In this document: piece by piece, positions 22,627 to 30,400 of the stretch
Numbering within the stretch: position 1 is the first letter of the stretch
Layout of the letters: each line of letters begins with the position of its first letter
Assembly (NCBI GenBank): GCA_038522735.1
Contig: JBCBJX010000029.1
Coordinates: 1 to 30,400 of the forward strand
Reading direction: 5' to 3'
Source: JBCBJX01 sp038522735
Lineage (GTDB): Bacteria; Pseudomonadota; Alphaproteobacteria; Caulobacterales; Parvularculaceae
DNA length: 30,400 bases
The notes under the pieces: generated by a model
What the model saw: only the letters and a program-made list of their open reading frames with translations
Database searches by the model: none
Told to the model about the DNA's origin: nothing
Program-made: the position numbers and the translations under genes

Positions 22627-24911
22627 CACAGGAACGCTCCCGCGCCGTTCGCCAGGACGCCGAAGAGCCCCCCGATGAAGGCCGACCAGCCCTGCGCCTC
22701 GGCCGTCGCCGCTGGCGGGATTTCGAGAACGACGGCGTCGTTCGTCGGATCCGCGTCGATCATGATCTTGCCCTCCGGATCCGTCTCGACACGGAGGAGC
22801 CGGCCGGGCCGCACGAACTCATAGGACCGCCAGACCGAGCGGCCGTCCCAGACATCGCGCACGACCGCGCCGTCGGAGAAGGTGAAGACGACCTCGACCG
22901 GCAGGGTCTCCCACGCCGATCCGCCGAGGCGGACATAGGACGTGTACATCACGTCTGTCTCGTGGTCCGCTGCGGCCGCGCCGCGATCGATCTCGAAGGC
23001 GACGTGCTCGACGGCTCCGGGCGTCGTGTCGAAGCCGCCCTCGCGCACCTCGACGACGGCTCGGCCGTCGATTTCATAGGCGTCCTGCGACAGCCACCAT
23101 TCGAGCGCGTCGACGCTGTTCTCCGGCGTCACTTCAACGATCTCGTCGAACCGCTTCACATAGCGTCCCGCAGGAACCGACGTCCGCGTCGAGCGGGCCC
23201 GCTCGACGGAATAGTCGGGCGAGCGCGGCGCGAAGAACCCCTCGCGCAGGAAGGCCTCCATCTCGTCGCCGGCGACATCGCGGACGGTGTCGAAGAAGTC
23301 GTCCGTCCCGGGATGGTCGAAGGCGAAGCGCCGGTAGTACTCCTGAAAGACTGCGTCGAGCGCGCCCTCGCCGAAGAGCTTCTCCGCCGTCTGAAGGGTC
23401 GCGCCCGGGCGGTTGTAAATCTGGGAGCCGCCGGTTCCCGGAAGGAAGAGGTGGGAGGGCTGCTTGGCTAGCCCTTCGCGGAACTCCGCGTTCGCATCCT
23501 TGTTCTGCTGCTCGACGAGATGTTCGCCGCTCAGCGGACGGCCGAAGAGCGCGCCGTAGGAGCTTTCCTCGCCATAGAGCGCCTCCAGCGTCTCCAGCTC
23601 CCAATAGGTGTTGAAGCCTTCGTCCATGAAGGCCTCCTCGCGCTCGTTGGTGGCGATGAGGCCCATGAAGTACTGGTGGCCGAATTCGTGGATGTCGACG
23701 AGCTCGAAGCCCTTGAAGTCTTTCAGAAGCGGATGCTCGAAGATCGGATCGACGAAGATCCCCGTAAAGAGCGTCGGGTACTCCATGCCGCCGATGGCGC
23801 CGCCCCAGACCGGCGGATAGACGACAGTGACGGTGTCGTAGGGGTACGGACCGATGCGCGAGCCGAAAACGTCGAGGGAGCCCTTCACCGCCTTGAAAGC
23901 GCGGTCGGTCGGCAGATCGAGGCCCGGCGGCGCGACAAGGGTGATCTCCACCTCCCCGCCCGGTCCTTCCGGGTCGTGGGTGTCGACGAACTCTTCGAGC
24001 TCCGCGACGACGAACGCGAAATTGGTGACGGCGCGCTGGGACCAGGTCGTCGATCGCATGCCGTCGTCAGCGTCCGTTTCGGCGATCCTGCGGCCGGTCG
24101 CGGCGACCTCGAAGCGCTCCGGCGCGGTGATCGTCACCTCGAAGTCGGCGAAGTTGTTGTAGAATTCGGTCGGGCCGTGGAACTGCCCGGCGGCCCAGCC
24201 GTCCTCAACCGCGCCGCGCACGCCCTTCGTCTCGTAGGCGCCGATCTGCGGATACCACTGGCCGAAAAAGCAGAAGTCCTCGACGCACCCCGTGCGCGCG
24301 ATGGGCGGCGTCGGCAGGCGGCCCGTGAAGTAGATCGTCAGCGACAGCGTCTCCCCGGGTCCGACGGGCTCCGCGAGCGCGACCTCGATGAGGGAGCGGT
24401 CGTGCGGGTTTTCGTCGTCGGGCTGAACAGGCTTCCAGCGCAACTGGCGCAGCTGGGTCAGCGTGTAGGGATCGGACCGCCAGTCATCCTCCGCGTAGGC
24501 CGGATCCGGTTCTCCGTCAGGCGTCAGCAGCGGCTCGGGCTCCACGGTTTGAACGACCCTCTGGAAGACGCCGGAGCGACCCTGCTCAGGCTCGACGGGC
24601 TCCGTGAAGCCCCAGGCCTGGCCCCCGGCGCCGGTATCGAACCGACCGAGCCCGCGCTCGCGCAGCCAGGTGGAGGAGCCGTTCGAGAAGGCGTTGAGAT
24701 AGAGGTGCAGAGGAACCGTCGTGACGACGCTCACGCCGGGATTGGTCCAATCGACCAGCACCGCGCCCGAATAATCGCCGGTCTCCGGATCGGCGGTCAC
24801 ATCTATCTTGTAGGAGATGTTCGTCTCCGGCAGTCCCTGCGCGGCCGCGCTGCAGACCGCGAGCGCCCATGCGACGGCCGCCCGAACCACAACCGCCAAG
24901 CCTCGTCCCAT
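22626..24911 (-). CDS. M1-family zinc metallopeptidase, secreted
   Basis: A 761-residue exported aminopeptidase-like protein. Residues 1-25 are a signal peptide (basic start, VVVRAAVAWALAVCSAAAQ). The zinc site is intact: HEFGHQYF gives His408, Glu409 and His412, and NEREEAFMDEGFNTYWE gives the third ligand Glu431. The substrate-side motif, GxMEN in classical members, reads GGMEYPTLF (residues 374 on), a variant seen in several bacterial M1 subgroups. The N-terminal half has the beta-sandwich features of M1 proteins (DVTADPETGDYSGAVLVDW). The C-terminal part has GATLQTAEKLFGEGALD and ends in a beta-rich domain with a short hydrophobic tail (GWSAFIGGLFGVLANG). The substrate is unknown. The ATG follows a GAGGCG site. 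The start of the next membrane-protein gene overlaps its stop. Confidence 0.92.
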   Translation of the reverse strand: MGRGLAVVVRAAVAWALAVCSAAAQGLPETNISYKIDVTADPETGDYSGAVLVDWTNPGVSVVTTVPLHLYLNAFSNGSSTWLRERGLGRFDTGAGGQAWGFTEPVEPEQGRSGVFQRVVQTVEPEPLLTPDGEPDPAYAEDDWRSDPYTLTQLRQLRWKPVQPDDENPHDRSLIEVALAEPVGPGETLSLTIYFTGRLPTPPIARTGCVEDFCFFGQWYPQIGAYETKGVRGAVEDGWAAGQFHGPTEFYNNFADFEVTITAPERFEVAATGRRIAETDADDGMRSTTWSQRAVTNFAFVVAELEEFVDTHDPEGPGGEVEITLVAPPGLDLPTDRAFKAVKGSLDVFGSRIGPYPYDTVTVVYPPVWGGAIGGMEYPTLFTGIFVDPIFEHPLLKDFKGFELVDIHEFGHQYFMGLIATNEREEAFMDEGFNTYWELETLEALYGEESSYGALFGRPLSGEHLVEQQNKDANAEFREGLAKQPSHLFLPGTGGSQIYNRPGATLQTAEKLFGEGALDAVFQEYYRRFAFDHPGTDDFFDTVRDVAGDEMEAFLREGFFAPRSPDYSVERARSTRTSVPAGRYVKRFDEIVEVTPENSVDALEWWLSQDAYEIDGRAVVEVREGGFDTTPGAVEHVAFEIDRGAAAADHETDVMYTSYVRLGGSAWETLPVEVVFTFSDGAVVRDVWDGRSVWRSYEFVRPGRLLRVETDPEGKIMIDADPTNDAVVLEIPPAATAEAQGWSAFIGGLFGVLANGAGAFL

Positions 24912-25041
24912 CGCCTCGCCGCCCCGCTCGCGTTTACGAAATGGTAACCGGAGGAACCGCCCGCGCAACGGCGTCGACGCGGTGCGCGAACAATGACGCG
25001 CCGCCGTGGCGGATTGAACACGGTGATGAGCGACCCGCCGA

Positions 25042-25118
25042 TGGTCGGAGCGGCCGGATTCGAACCGACGACCCCTTCACCCCCAGTAAAGTGCGCTACC
25101 AGGCTGCGCTACGCTCCG
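25042..25118 (-). tRNA. tRNA-Pro (anticodon GGG)
   Basis: A complete 77-base cloverleaf on the minus strand. The acceptor stem is CGGAGCG with CGCTCCG. The D-arm contains GCGCAGCCTGGTAGCGC. The anticodon stem CTTTA/TGAAG encloses loop CTGGGGG, giving anticodon GGG. The T-arm has GGTTCGAATCC. The discriminator is A and CCA is encoded. Its place after merR fits the conserved alphaproteobacterial order ihfA-merR-tRNA-Pro. Confidence 0.97.
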
Positions 25119-25136
25119 ACATCGGGCGGGACCGGA

Positions 25137-25165
25137 CCCATACGCGCGCTCGACACCGCTTTCAA
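25137..25165 (-). promoter_or_regulatory. Predicted promoter of tRNA-Pro
   Basis: On the minus strand TTGAAA is followed after 17 bases by TATGGG, 18 bases before the tRNA. The -35 lies just past the merR stop, where a short GCCT/AGGC stem followed by TTTTT may act as a weak merR terminator. Confidence 0.55.
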
Positions 25166-25180
25166 GAAAAACGCCTCTGC

Positions 25181-25717
25181 TCAGGCCTCGTCGAGACCGC
25201 GCAGCCGGGCGAGCGCCTCATCGACCGCGGTCTGGGCGGAGGTGAGGCGCGCCCGCGCCGCAGCGAGACGGGCGCGAGCCTCCGGATCGAGCGCTGTGGG
25301 AGCGGCCGGCGTCTCTTCGACGGCGGCCTGCAGCGCCGGCGACGCAGCCGTCTCGGCGACCTGATCGACGGCGTGTTCGGCCGCGTGTTCTTCGGCGATT
25401 TCGAGGGCGCTCGGCGCGGCCCCGTCGCGGGCGGCGCGGCCGAGCTCCTGAACGAATTTGACGCCCCGCTCCTTCAGAACCTGCTGGGCGCCTTTGATGG
25501 TGAAGCCGTCCTTGTAGAGAAGGCTTTTGACGCCATGCAGGAGGTCGATGTCCTGCGGGCGGTAATAGCGTCGACCGCCGGCGCGCTTCATCGGGCGGAT
25601 GGCGCCGAACTTCTGCTCCCAGAACCGCAGGACGTGCTGGGGAACGTCGAGCTCGCCCGCCGCCTCGGAAATGGTGCGGAAAGCCTCCTCGCCCTTGGCG
25701 GAGCCGTCCGCGCTCAT
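25181..25717 (-). CDS. MerR-family transcriptional regulator
   Basis: A 178-residue DNA-binding protein. The N-terminal winged helix-turn-helix spans about residues 12-80: FRTISEAAGELDVPQHVLRF, WEQKFGAIRPMKRAGGRRYY and RPQDIDLLHGVKSLLYKDGF, followed by TIKGAQQVLKERG. This variant, with LRFWE and a long helix, is the MerR-like protein regularly found after ihfA in alphaproteobacteria. The C-terminal half is a low-complexity Ala/Glu-rich coiled-coil-like region with no effector-binding Cys cluster, so metal sensing is unlikely. Targets are unknown. I chose the ATG ten bases after the ihfA stop, with GAGGGCG upstream; a longer frame would overlap ihfA. Confidence 0.9.
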   Translation of the reverse strand: MSADGSAKGEEAFRTISEAAGELDVPQHVLRFWEQKFGAIRPMKRAGGRRYYRPQDIDLLHGVKSLLYKDGFTIKGAQQVLKERGVKFVQELGRAARDGAAPSALEIAEEHAAEHAVDQVAETAASPALQAAVEETPAAPTALDPEARARLAAARARLTSAQTAVDEALARLRGLDEA

Positions 25718-25727
25718 GACGGCGCCC

Positions 25728-26051
25728 TCACCGGGCCTCGCCGTTCGGATGCGGCGCATGACCGGCGTTGATCTTGTCTTTCAGAACGTGGCTGGCGCGG
25801 AAAACGAGCACCCGCCGCGGATCGATGGGAACGTCCTCGCCGGTCTTCGGATTACGGCCCATGCGCAGATTCTTGTCGCGTACGGAGAAAGACCCGAACG
25901 AAGAAAGCTTCACCGTCTCGCCGGCTTCGAGCCGCTCGGCGATCAGCTCAAGGACGTTTTCGACGAAATGGGCGGATTCGTTTCGCGACAGACCGACGGA
26001 TTTGTAGACTGCTTCCGCTAGATCGGCCCGCGTTACCGTTTTCACCGCCAT
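25728..26051 (-). CDS. ihfA: Integration host factor alpha subunit
   Basis: A 107-residue DNA-bending protein that pairs with IhfB. The HU/IHF signature is clear: ADLAEAVYKSVGLSRNESA, ELIAERLEAGETVKLSSFGS, then FSVRDKNLRMGRNPKTGEDV, with GRNPKTG in the DNA-gripping arm, and RVLVFRAS. The SSFGSF string and position after fabH identify the alpha subunit rather than HU. A GGAGG site precedes the ATG. The 100 bases between fabH and ihfA contain TATAGT about 33 bases before the start, a possible -10 without a good -35, so ihfA may have its own promoter. merR follows after ten bases. Confidence 0.95.
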   Translation of the reverse strand: MAVKTVTRADLAEAVYKSVGLSRNESAHFVENVLELIAERLEAGETVKLSSFGSFSVRDKNLRMGRNPKTGEDVPIDPRRVLVFRASHVLKDKINAGHAPHPNGEAR

Positions 26052-26151
26052 CGGCCGCTACCTCCGCTTTGGCCCCGGGGGTGACTATACGCGCGCGCGG
26101 GCGATGCGAAAGCCCGAATTTCCCAATTTTTCCAAAGGGTCCGGAGGCGGT

Positions 26152-27123
26152 TTAAATGCGGATGAGCGCCGCGCCCCAGGTGAGGCCGCCGCCCATGGCC
26201 TCCAGCATCACCAGCATGCCCGGCTTCACGCGGCCTTCCCGCTTCGCGACGTCGAAGGCGAGCGGGATGGAGGCCGCCGACGTATTGCCGTGGACGCCGA
26301 CGGTGGAGACGACGCCCTCGGGCGAGAGGCCGAGCTTCTGCACGACGCCGTCGATGATCCGCTGGTTCGCCTGGTGCGGCACGAAAAGATCGATCTCCGT
26401 CACGTCGACGCCCGCCTCGGCGGCCGCGACGAGCATCGCTTCAGAGATCTTGTTCACCGCCTCGCGGAAGACCTTGCGGCCCTCCATGCGGACATGGCCG
26501 GCGGTTTGGGTCGAGGAGACGCCGCCGTCGGTCTTCAGGATGTCCACGAATGATCCGTCGGATCGCAGATACGCAGCGAGGACGCCCCGGTCGCCCGGCG
26601 CGCCCGCCTGCTCCTCCGCCCCCAGAATGAAAGCGCCCGCCCCGTCGCCGAAGAGGACGCAGGTCCCCCGGTCCTCCCAGTCGAGGATGCGGGAGAACGT
26701 CTCGGCGCCGATGACCAGCGCCCGCTCCGCTTTACCGGCGGCGAGGTGCAGGTCGGCGACGGAGAGCGCGTAGACGAAGCCTGAGCAGGCCGCCGCGACG
26801 TCGTAGGCTGCGCCGCCCCTGATCCCGAGCCGGCCCTGCACGATGGCCGCCGTCGACGGAAAAGAAAGATCGGGCGTCGCGGTGCCGATAATGACGAGGT
26901 CGATGTCGTCCGGTCCGAGATCGGCGTCCTTCAGGGCCTTGCGCGCGGCCGCCTCGGCGAGGTCGGCGGTCGTCTCGCCCTCTGCGGCGATGCGACGTTC
27001 GCGAATGCCCGAGCGCTCGCGGATCCACTCATCGCTCGTATCCACCATCTTCGAAAGTTCGTCGTTGGTGAGAACGCGCTCCGGGAGCGCCGAGCCGCAT
27101 CCGAGGAGGACCGAGCGGCGCAT
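26152..27123 (-). CDS. fabH: 3-oxoacyl-[acyl-carrier-protein] synthase III
   Basis: Starts type II fatty-acid synthesis by condensing acetyl-CoA (or another acyl-CoA) with malonyl-ACP. The 323 residues fit the family. The catalytic triad is visible: Cys113 in VAAACSGFVYAL, His250 in FVPHQANQRIID and Asn280 in VGVHGNTSAAS. TSDEWIRERSGIRERRIA near the N-terminus is also typical. The ATG overlaps the plsX stop as TGATG; a GTG one codon earlier overlaps it as GTGA and is an alternative. plsX-fabH is a classic lipid-synthesis pair. Confidence 0.97.
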   Translation of the reverse strand: MRRSVLLGCGSALPERVLTNDELSKMVDTSDEWIRERSGIRERRIAAEGETTADLAEAAARKALKDADLGPDDIDLVIIGTATPDLSFPSTAAIVQGRLGIRGGAAYDVAAACSGFVYALSVADLHLAAGKAERALVIGAETFSRILDWEDRGTCVLFGDGAGAFILGAEEQAGAPGDRGVLAAYLRSDGSFVDILKTDGGVSSTQTAGHVRMEGRKVFREAVNKISEAMLVAAAEAGVDVTEIDLFVPHQANQRIIDGVVQKLGLSPEGVVSTVGVHGNTSAASIPLAFDVAKREGRVKPGMLVMLEAMGGGLTWGAALIRI

Positions 27124-28193
27124 CACGAGGCCGCCGCTTCGGCGAGAGGCGCGTCGGCGACGTCGCGCGCCTGGTCGCGTTCGGCGACCCGGGCGACGGT
27201 CGCGGCGATCTCGCCCCGGAAATCGGAGGCCATCAGCGTCTCCGTCATGATCACTGCGGCGCGCACGCCGTCCGCGTCCGCCCCGCCATGGCTTTTCACG
27301 ACGAGGCCGCCGAGCCCGAGGAAGACGCCGCCATTGACGCTCGACGGGTTGAGCTTGTCGCGCAAGGGCTTCAGGGAAGGTTTCAGAACGAGAGCCGCGA
27401 GCTTGGCCGTAAGCGAGGACGTCAGCGCCTCGCGCACCCAGCCGCCGACGAGGCGCGCCGTGCCTTCCGCGGTTTTCAAAGCGATGTTGCCGGTGAAGCC
27501 GTCGGTGACGACGACATCGACCGTGCCGGCGGAGATGTCGTTCCCCTCGACGAACCCGTGGAAGTTCATTTCCGGGTCGCTCTCGACGAGAATGCGCGCC
27601 GCCTCGCGGATGAGATCGTTTCCTTTCACGTCCTCCGAGCCGACATTGAGAAGGCCGACTGAGGGCTTTTTGAGGCCTTTAAGGCCGCGCACGAACGCTT
27701 CGCCCATGATTGCGAACTGGACGAGCTGATGGGCGCTCACCTCGACATTGGCGCCGACATCAAGGACGGCGATCCGCCCCCGCGGGGTCGGCCATAGCGC
27801 CGAGATCGCCGGCCGGTCGACCCCCTCGATCATTTTCAGCTGCATCCGCCCGACGGCCATCAGCGCGCCCGTATTGCCCGAAGAGACGACGCCCCCAGCT
27901 TCGCCCGAGGCGACCGCGGCGACGGCTTTCCACATGGAAGTCTCGCGGCCGCGACGAAGAACGCCCGCGGGCTTGTCGTCCATGGCGACGACATCCGGCG
28001 CGTCAACGACATCCGAAACCGCCGCGAGCGCCGGACGCGCTTCCAGGAGCGGCCGGATCTCATTTTCGCGGCCGACGAACAGGAAGCGGGACGCCGCGCC
28101 GGCGGCGACGGCGCGGGCGACGCCCTCGACGATCGTCTCAACGCCCGCATCGCCGCCCATGGCGTCGATCGCAAGCGTGCGCACCTCGGACAT
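27123..28193 (-). CDS. plsX: Phosphate acyltransferase PlsX
   Basis: Converts acyl-ACP to acyl-phosphate, the donor for PlsY in phosphatidic acid synthesis; a peripheral membrane enzyme. The 356 residues are normal for the family. Signature segments are LAIDAMGGDAG (residues 7-17), SSGNTGALMAVGRMQLK, LDVGANVEVSAHQLVQFA, VGLLNVGSEDVKGNDLIREA and VVVTDGFTGNIALKTAEG. An AAGGTGAG ribosome site precedes the ATG. It lies 77 bases after the DUF177 gene, the conserved neighbour; rpmF, which often separates the two in other bacteria, is not here. fabH is translationally coupled downstream. Confidence 0.97.
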   Translation of the reverse strand: MSEVRTLAIDAMGGDAGVETIVEGVARAVAAGAASRFLFVGRENEIRPLLEARPALAAVSDVVDAPDVVAMDDKPAGVLRRGRETSMWKAVAAVASGEAGGVVSSGNTGALMAVGRMQLKMIEGVDRPAISALWPTPRGRIAVLDVGANVEVSAHQLVQFAIMGEAFVRGLKGLKKPSVGLLNVGSEDVKGNDLIREAARILVESDPEMNFHGFVEGNDISAGTVDVVVTDGFTGNIALKTAEGTARLVGGWVREALTSSLTAKLAALVLKPSLKPLRDKLNPSSVNGGVFLGLGGLVVKSHGGADADGVRAAVIMTETLMASDFRGEIAATVARVAERDQARDVADAPLAEAAAS

Positions 28194-28270
28194 GAACTCA
28201 CCTTTTCACGCGTCGGCGACGCTTTAACACCGTTTCACGAACGCCGCGCAATGCGCGCCGGGACCCCGGC

Positions 28271-28771
28271 TCAATCGCTTTTCAGAACCGAAAACGGCGA
28301 CAGCGCCTCGGGTTTCGTCAGCACCGGTTCGAACTCTGCGCCGTCCTTGCGCGGATGCTCGGCCATCGCCAGCGCCAGATACTGGATGAAAAGATCGCCT
28401 GCATCGACCGCATCGCCTTCAATGGGTTCGGGAACGTCCGCATCAAGATCAAGCTCTTCTTCCTCGCTCTCGACCGGGTCCGTCGTGAGGAGGGTCTCGA
28501 AGGGCGCCTCGATCTCCTCGCGGGCGGGCTCGAGTGTGACGACGCACTGGCGCTTAAGGCTCGCCTTGATCCGACCTTCGACACGTACCAGCGGCCCGGA
28601 TTTCTGCAGCCGCGCCTCGCCCTCGAGCGCATCGACGCCCGGGATTCTCAGGCGCTGCGCGATCGCGGCGCGCTGGTCGGGCGTCGTCTCGATAGAAAGC
28701 GCCATGGGATCAGCTTCGAGCCGCTCAAGTGAAACGACGTACGCCGCGCCGAGTTCCGAAGCGTCAGGCAC
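28271..28771 (-). CDS. DUF177 (YceD-like) protein
   Basis: A 166-residue protein of the DUF177/YceD family, linked in other organisms to 23S rRNA accumulation. Typical features are a beta-rich N-terminal half with GEARLQKSGPLVRVEGRIK and the family's single-cysteine motif region SLKRQCVVTLEPAREEIEAPF, followed by an acidic stretch (ESEEEELDLDADVPEPIEGD). The AGDLFIQYLALAMAEHPRKDG block completes the match. The start is a GTG that overlaps the end of the bc1-chaperone gene by eight bases. The acidic C-terminal half is usual. It precedes plsX, as in most bacteria. Confidence 0.92.
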   Translation of the reverse strand: MPDASELGAAYVVSLERLEADPMALSIETTPDQRAAIAQRLRIPGVDALEGEARLQKSGPLVRVEGRIKASLKRQCVVTLEPAREEIEAPFETLLTTDPVESEEEELDLDADVPEPIEGDAVDAGDLFIQYLALAMAEHPRKDGAEFEPVLTKPEALSPFSVLKSD

Positions 28772-29315
28772 GGGCGGCGTCCGCGGCGGCGGGCTCCGGG
28801 AAGACCGGACCTTCAGTCGTCAGCACCTCGGAGGACTGCTTCGCCAGCGCTGCGTCCATCGCTTGGACGTAGGCGGCGATCGCGGCGGCGCCGAGGGCCG
28901 TTTCGTTCTTGAAGACGTTCTTCGCGATCGCGTCGCGGAGGGCGGCCGTGTCGTCGCCGTCGAGCGCCGCGTCATAGGCCTTGGAGCGGCCGTAAAAGGC
29001 TTCGGCGAGGCCGCGGATTTTCTTGCCGACGGAGAGGTCGCCGACGCCGATTTCGCGCAGCGCCGCATCGAGATCGCGGAACATGGCGTCGAACACCCGC
29101 TGGGCGGCGGGCTGGGCGTCCGCGCCCTCGGCGCGCAGCCGCCGGAAAAAAGCGAAGGCGTGGAGGACGATCATGTCGAACCGCCCCTCCACCGTGTCGG
29201 GAACGCCCGCCTCGGCGTAGAACCAGGGCCGCCGGGCCTGCTCGACAATGCGGTCGTAAATCCGCTCCGCGGCTTCGACGTCCGGGTCAGGTTTGCGTTT
29301 GAAAATGGAAAACAT
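28764..29315 (-). CDS. Ubiquinol-cytochrome c chaperone (CBP3-like)
   Basis: A 183-residue protein of the ubiquinol-cytochrome c chaperone family, related to mitochondrial Cbp3, which assists assembly of the cytochrome bc1 complex. Diagnostic segments are AERIYDRIVEQARRPWFYAE, GVPDTVEGRFDMIVLHAFAF, FFRRLRAEG, and VFDAMFRDLDAALREIGVGD followed by LSVGKKIRGLAEAFYGRSKAY. There is no signal peptide, so it should be cytoplasmic or membrane-associated. The C-terminus is Ala-rich and overlaps the DUF177 start by eight bases. It diverges from bamE over 145 bases, a conserved arrangement in alphaproteobacteria. Confidence 0.92.
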   Translation of the reverse strand: MFSIFKRKPDPDVEAAERIYDRIVEQARRPWFYAEAGVPDTVEGRFDMIVLHAFAFFRRLRAEGADAQPAAQRVFDAMFRDLDAALREIGVGDLSVGKKIRGLAEAFYGRSKAYDAALDGDDTAALRDAIAKNVFKNETALGAAAIAAYVQAMDAALAKQSSEVLTTEGPVFPEPAAADAARA

Positions 29316-29460
29316 GGTTTGGCCTCGTCATTGCGAGGAGAGGTAACCCGCATCGGGGCGGACGCAACGGGCGGACGGTCGACGAGGCCCGCTCTTTCGC
29401 ATAAAAGACCGCTTTCCGGCTGGCGGCGCGACCATTGGTACGAGTTCAGGGACGACGGCG

Positions 29461-29943
29461 ATGACGGCTTTTTTCAAGCGACTGACGCTTCTGGCGCTGC
29501 TCCTCGTCGGCTCGGCCGGCTGCGCGCCGATCCTCTACCAGCACGGCTACGTGCTGGAGCGCGGCCAGACGCAGGTGACGCCCGAGCCCTCCGTCGACAC
29601 CAAGGAGACCGTCCTCTCCGAATACGGCGAGCCCTCGGTGATCGGCACCTTCGACCCGAACGTCTGGTATTACATCTCGTCGAATGAAGAGACGCGGGCC
29701 TTCCTCGCACCCCAGACCCAGCGCCGCAACGTCGTCGCCGTCCGGTTCCGGGACGACGGCTTCGTCGACGGGGTCGATCTCTACACCCTGGAGCACGGCG
29801 CCGAGATCGCCCTCGTCTCCCGTGAGACCCCGACCCGCGGCAAGACCCTTTCCTTCCTGGAACAGCTCCTTGGCAATGTCGGCCGTCTGCCCACCGACCC
29901 CGCGGGGGGCGGCGGCGGTCCCGGAGGACCGGGCGGGCCGTAA
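29461..29943 (+). CDS. bamE: Outer-membrane assembly lipoprotein, SmpA/OmlA (BamE) family
   Basis: A 160-residue lipoprotein. The signal ends in lipobox GSAGC (Cys21 by position in LLLVGSAGC). The SmpA/OmlA domain follows: YQHGYVLERGQTQVTPEPSV, TKETVLSEYGEPSVIGTFDP, WYYISSNEETRAF and VVAVRFRDDGFVDGVDLYTL, which is the family's pattern of GxPS, W-Y-Y-I and a final hydrophobic strand. The role would be in the outer-membrane protein assembly machine. After ETPTRGKTLSFLEQLLGNVG the protein ends in a low-complexity Gly/Pro tail (GGGGGPGGPGGP). The ribosome site is weak (CAGGGA). Its stop lies six bases from the convergent thiL stop. Confidence 0.9.
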   Translation: MTAFFKRLTLLALLLVGSAGCAPILYQHGYVLERGQTQVTPEPSVDTKETVLSEYGEPSVIGTFDPNVWYYISSNEETRAFLAPQTQRRNVVAVRFRDDGFVDGVDLYTLEHGAEIALVSRETPTRGKTLSFLEQLLGNVGRLPTDPAGGGGGPGGPGGP

Positions 29944-29949
29944 GCCGGC

Positions 29950-30400
29950 TTAGGCGCCGTGGTTCCAGCCTGCGCGCTTGACCGCGACCGGGCGTCCTGA
30001 GGCGTCGAGAAGCACGGCGCCCTCCCCCTCCACGACCGTCCCGATTCTCGAAACGCCGACCCCGGCTTTTCGAGCGGCGTCCTCGACGCGACCGGCGGCG
30101 CCTGGCGGCGCGGTGAAGACCAGCTCGTAATCGTCTCCGAGCGTCGCGCAATTGGCGCGGCGGGCGTCTGGGGCCGCCGCGACCCAGGCTGCGGCGGCCA
30201 CTGACAACGGGACGGCCGCCGCCTCCAGTTCGATCCGCACGCCCGATGCCGATGCAATGTGTCCGGCGTCGGAGAGGAGGCCGTCGGAGACGTCCGCCGC
30301 CGCGCTTGCGACGCCGCAGAGCGCTTCGCCGAGGCCGAGGCGGGGCTCGGGCAGCTGATAGCGGTCCTTGAGACAGGCGACGTGTTCGCGCGCGAGACCG
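29950..30400 (-). CDS. thiL: Thiamine-monophosphate kinase, C-terminal part (5' end outside window)
   Basis: ThiL phosphorylates thiamine monophosphate to the pyrophosphate cofactor. The frame is open from the right edge of the window, so only about the last 150 residues are present. They include DVSDGLLSDAGHIA (the substrate/metal aspartates), RIELEAAAVPLS, and the signature TLGDDYELVFTAPP near the C-terminus, followed by the terminal beta domain ending in RAGWNHGA. The nucleotide-binding N-terminal half is outside. The upstream neighbour is not seen; nusB is common there in other genomes. Confidence 0.93.
   Translation of the reverse strand, partial: GLAREHVACLKDRYQLPEPRLGLGEALCGVASAAADVSDGLLSDAGHIASASGVRIELEAAAVPLSVAAAAWVAAAPDARRANCATLGDDYELVFTAPPGAAGRVEDAARKAGVGVSRIGTVVEGEGAVLLDASGRPVAVKRAGWNHGA

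Noticed and set aside
23520..24947. 475-codon open frame on the plus strand
   Set aside because: Antisense to the M1 peptidase, which has its signal peptide and zinc site; no recognisable domain.
1..30400. CRISPR arrays, insertion sequences, prophage or defence genes
   Set aside because: No spaced direct repeats, transposase or phage motifs in any frame; the genes are mostly core metabolism and envelope functions.

Overview
The window is a densely packed stretch of ordinary chromosome from a high-GC alphaproteobacterium. The clues are the conserved run bamE / cytochrome bc1 chaperone / DUF177 / plsX / fabH / ihfA / merR / tRNA-Pro, the linked set alaC / hom / glpX / recJ, small alphaproteobacterial families such as DUF2842, a type 2 heme A synthase, and a perfect CtrA-type box. 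A marine Caulobacterales or Parvularculales-like organism would fit, but I cannot fix the genus from sequence alone. I see no phage, insertion sequence, CRISPR array or plasmid functions.

Layout. Bases 1-6.7 kb: the 3' end of recG, a DUF502 membrane protein, a DUF3089 alpha/beta-hydrolase-fold protein, galU, a DUF192 lipoprotein behind a double cold-shock protein, a YbjN-family protein and a PEP-CTERM surface protein. Next come tRNA-Glu and recJ. From 8.7 to 15.6 kb the minus-strand set lipoprotein-alaC-hom, glpX and recJ is interrupted by two plus-strand genes, a hybrid histidine kinase and a sulfotransferase-like protein. PHA synthase phaC diverges from the lipoprotein at 15.6 kb. A small ORF with a CtrA box follows, then a bidirectional terminator and rplM-rpsI. 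From 19.3 to 24.9 kb there is a beta-propeller-like lipoprotein, heme A synthase, DUF2842, and an M1-family peptidase coupled to an unknown membrane protein. After tRNA-Pro the fatty-acid/phospholipid block runs from merR back to the bc1 chaperone, with bamE divergent and thiL entering from the right edge.

How genes work together. PlsX and FabH feed acyl chains into phospholipid and fatty-acid synthesis. AlaC and Hom use amino-acid precursors. GlpX supplies gluconeogenesis and GalU supplies UDP-glucose. PhaC stores carbon. CtaA and the bc1 chaperone support the respiratory chain.

Most notable: an rplM leader that can fold with its Shine-Dalgarno in a symmetric internal loop; a PHA synthase with a histone-H1-like Lys/Ala/Pro tail; a DUF3089 protein that has lost the nucleophile serine; a CtrA box in front of a 62-residue ORF; divergent genes sharing one palindromic Shine-Dalgarno; and a 102-bp convergent coding overlap at the end of ctaA. 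None of these proves a new system; they are the places I would look first.
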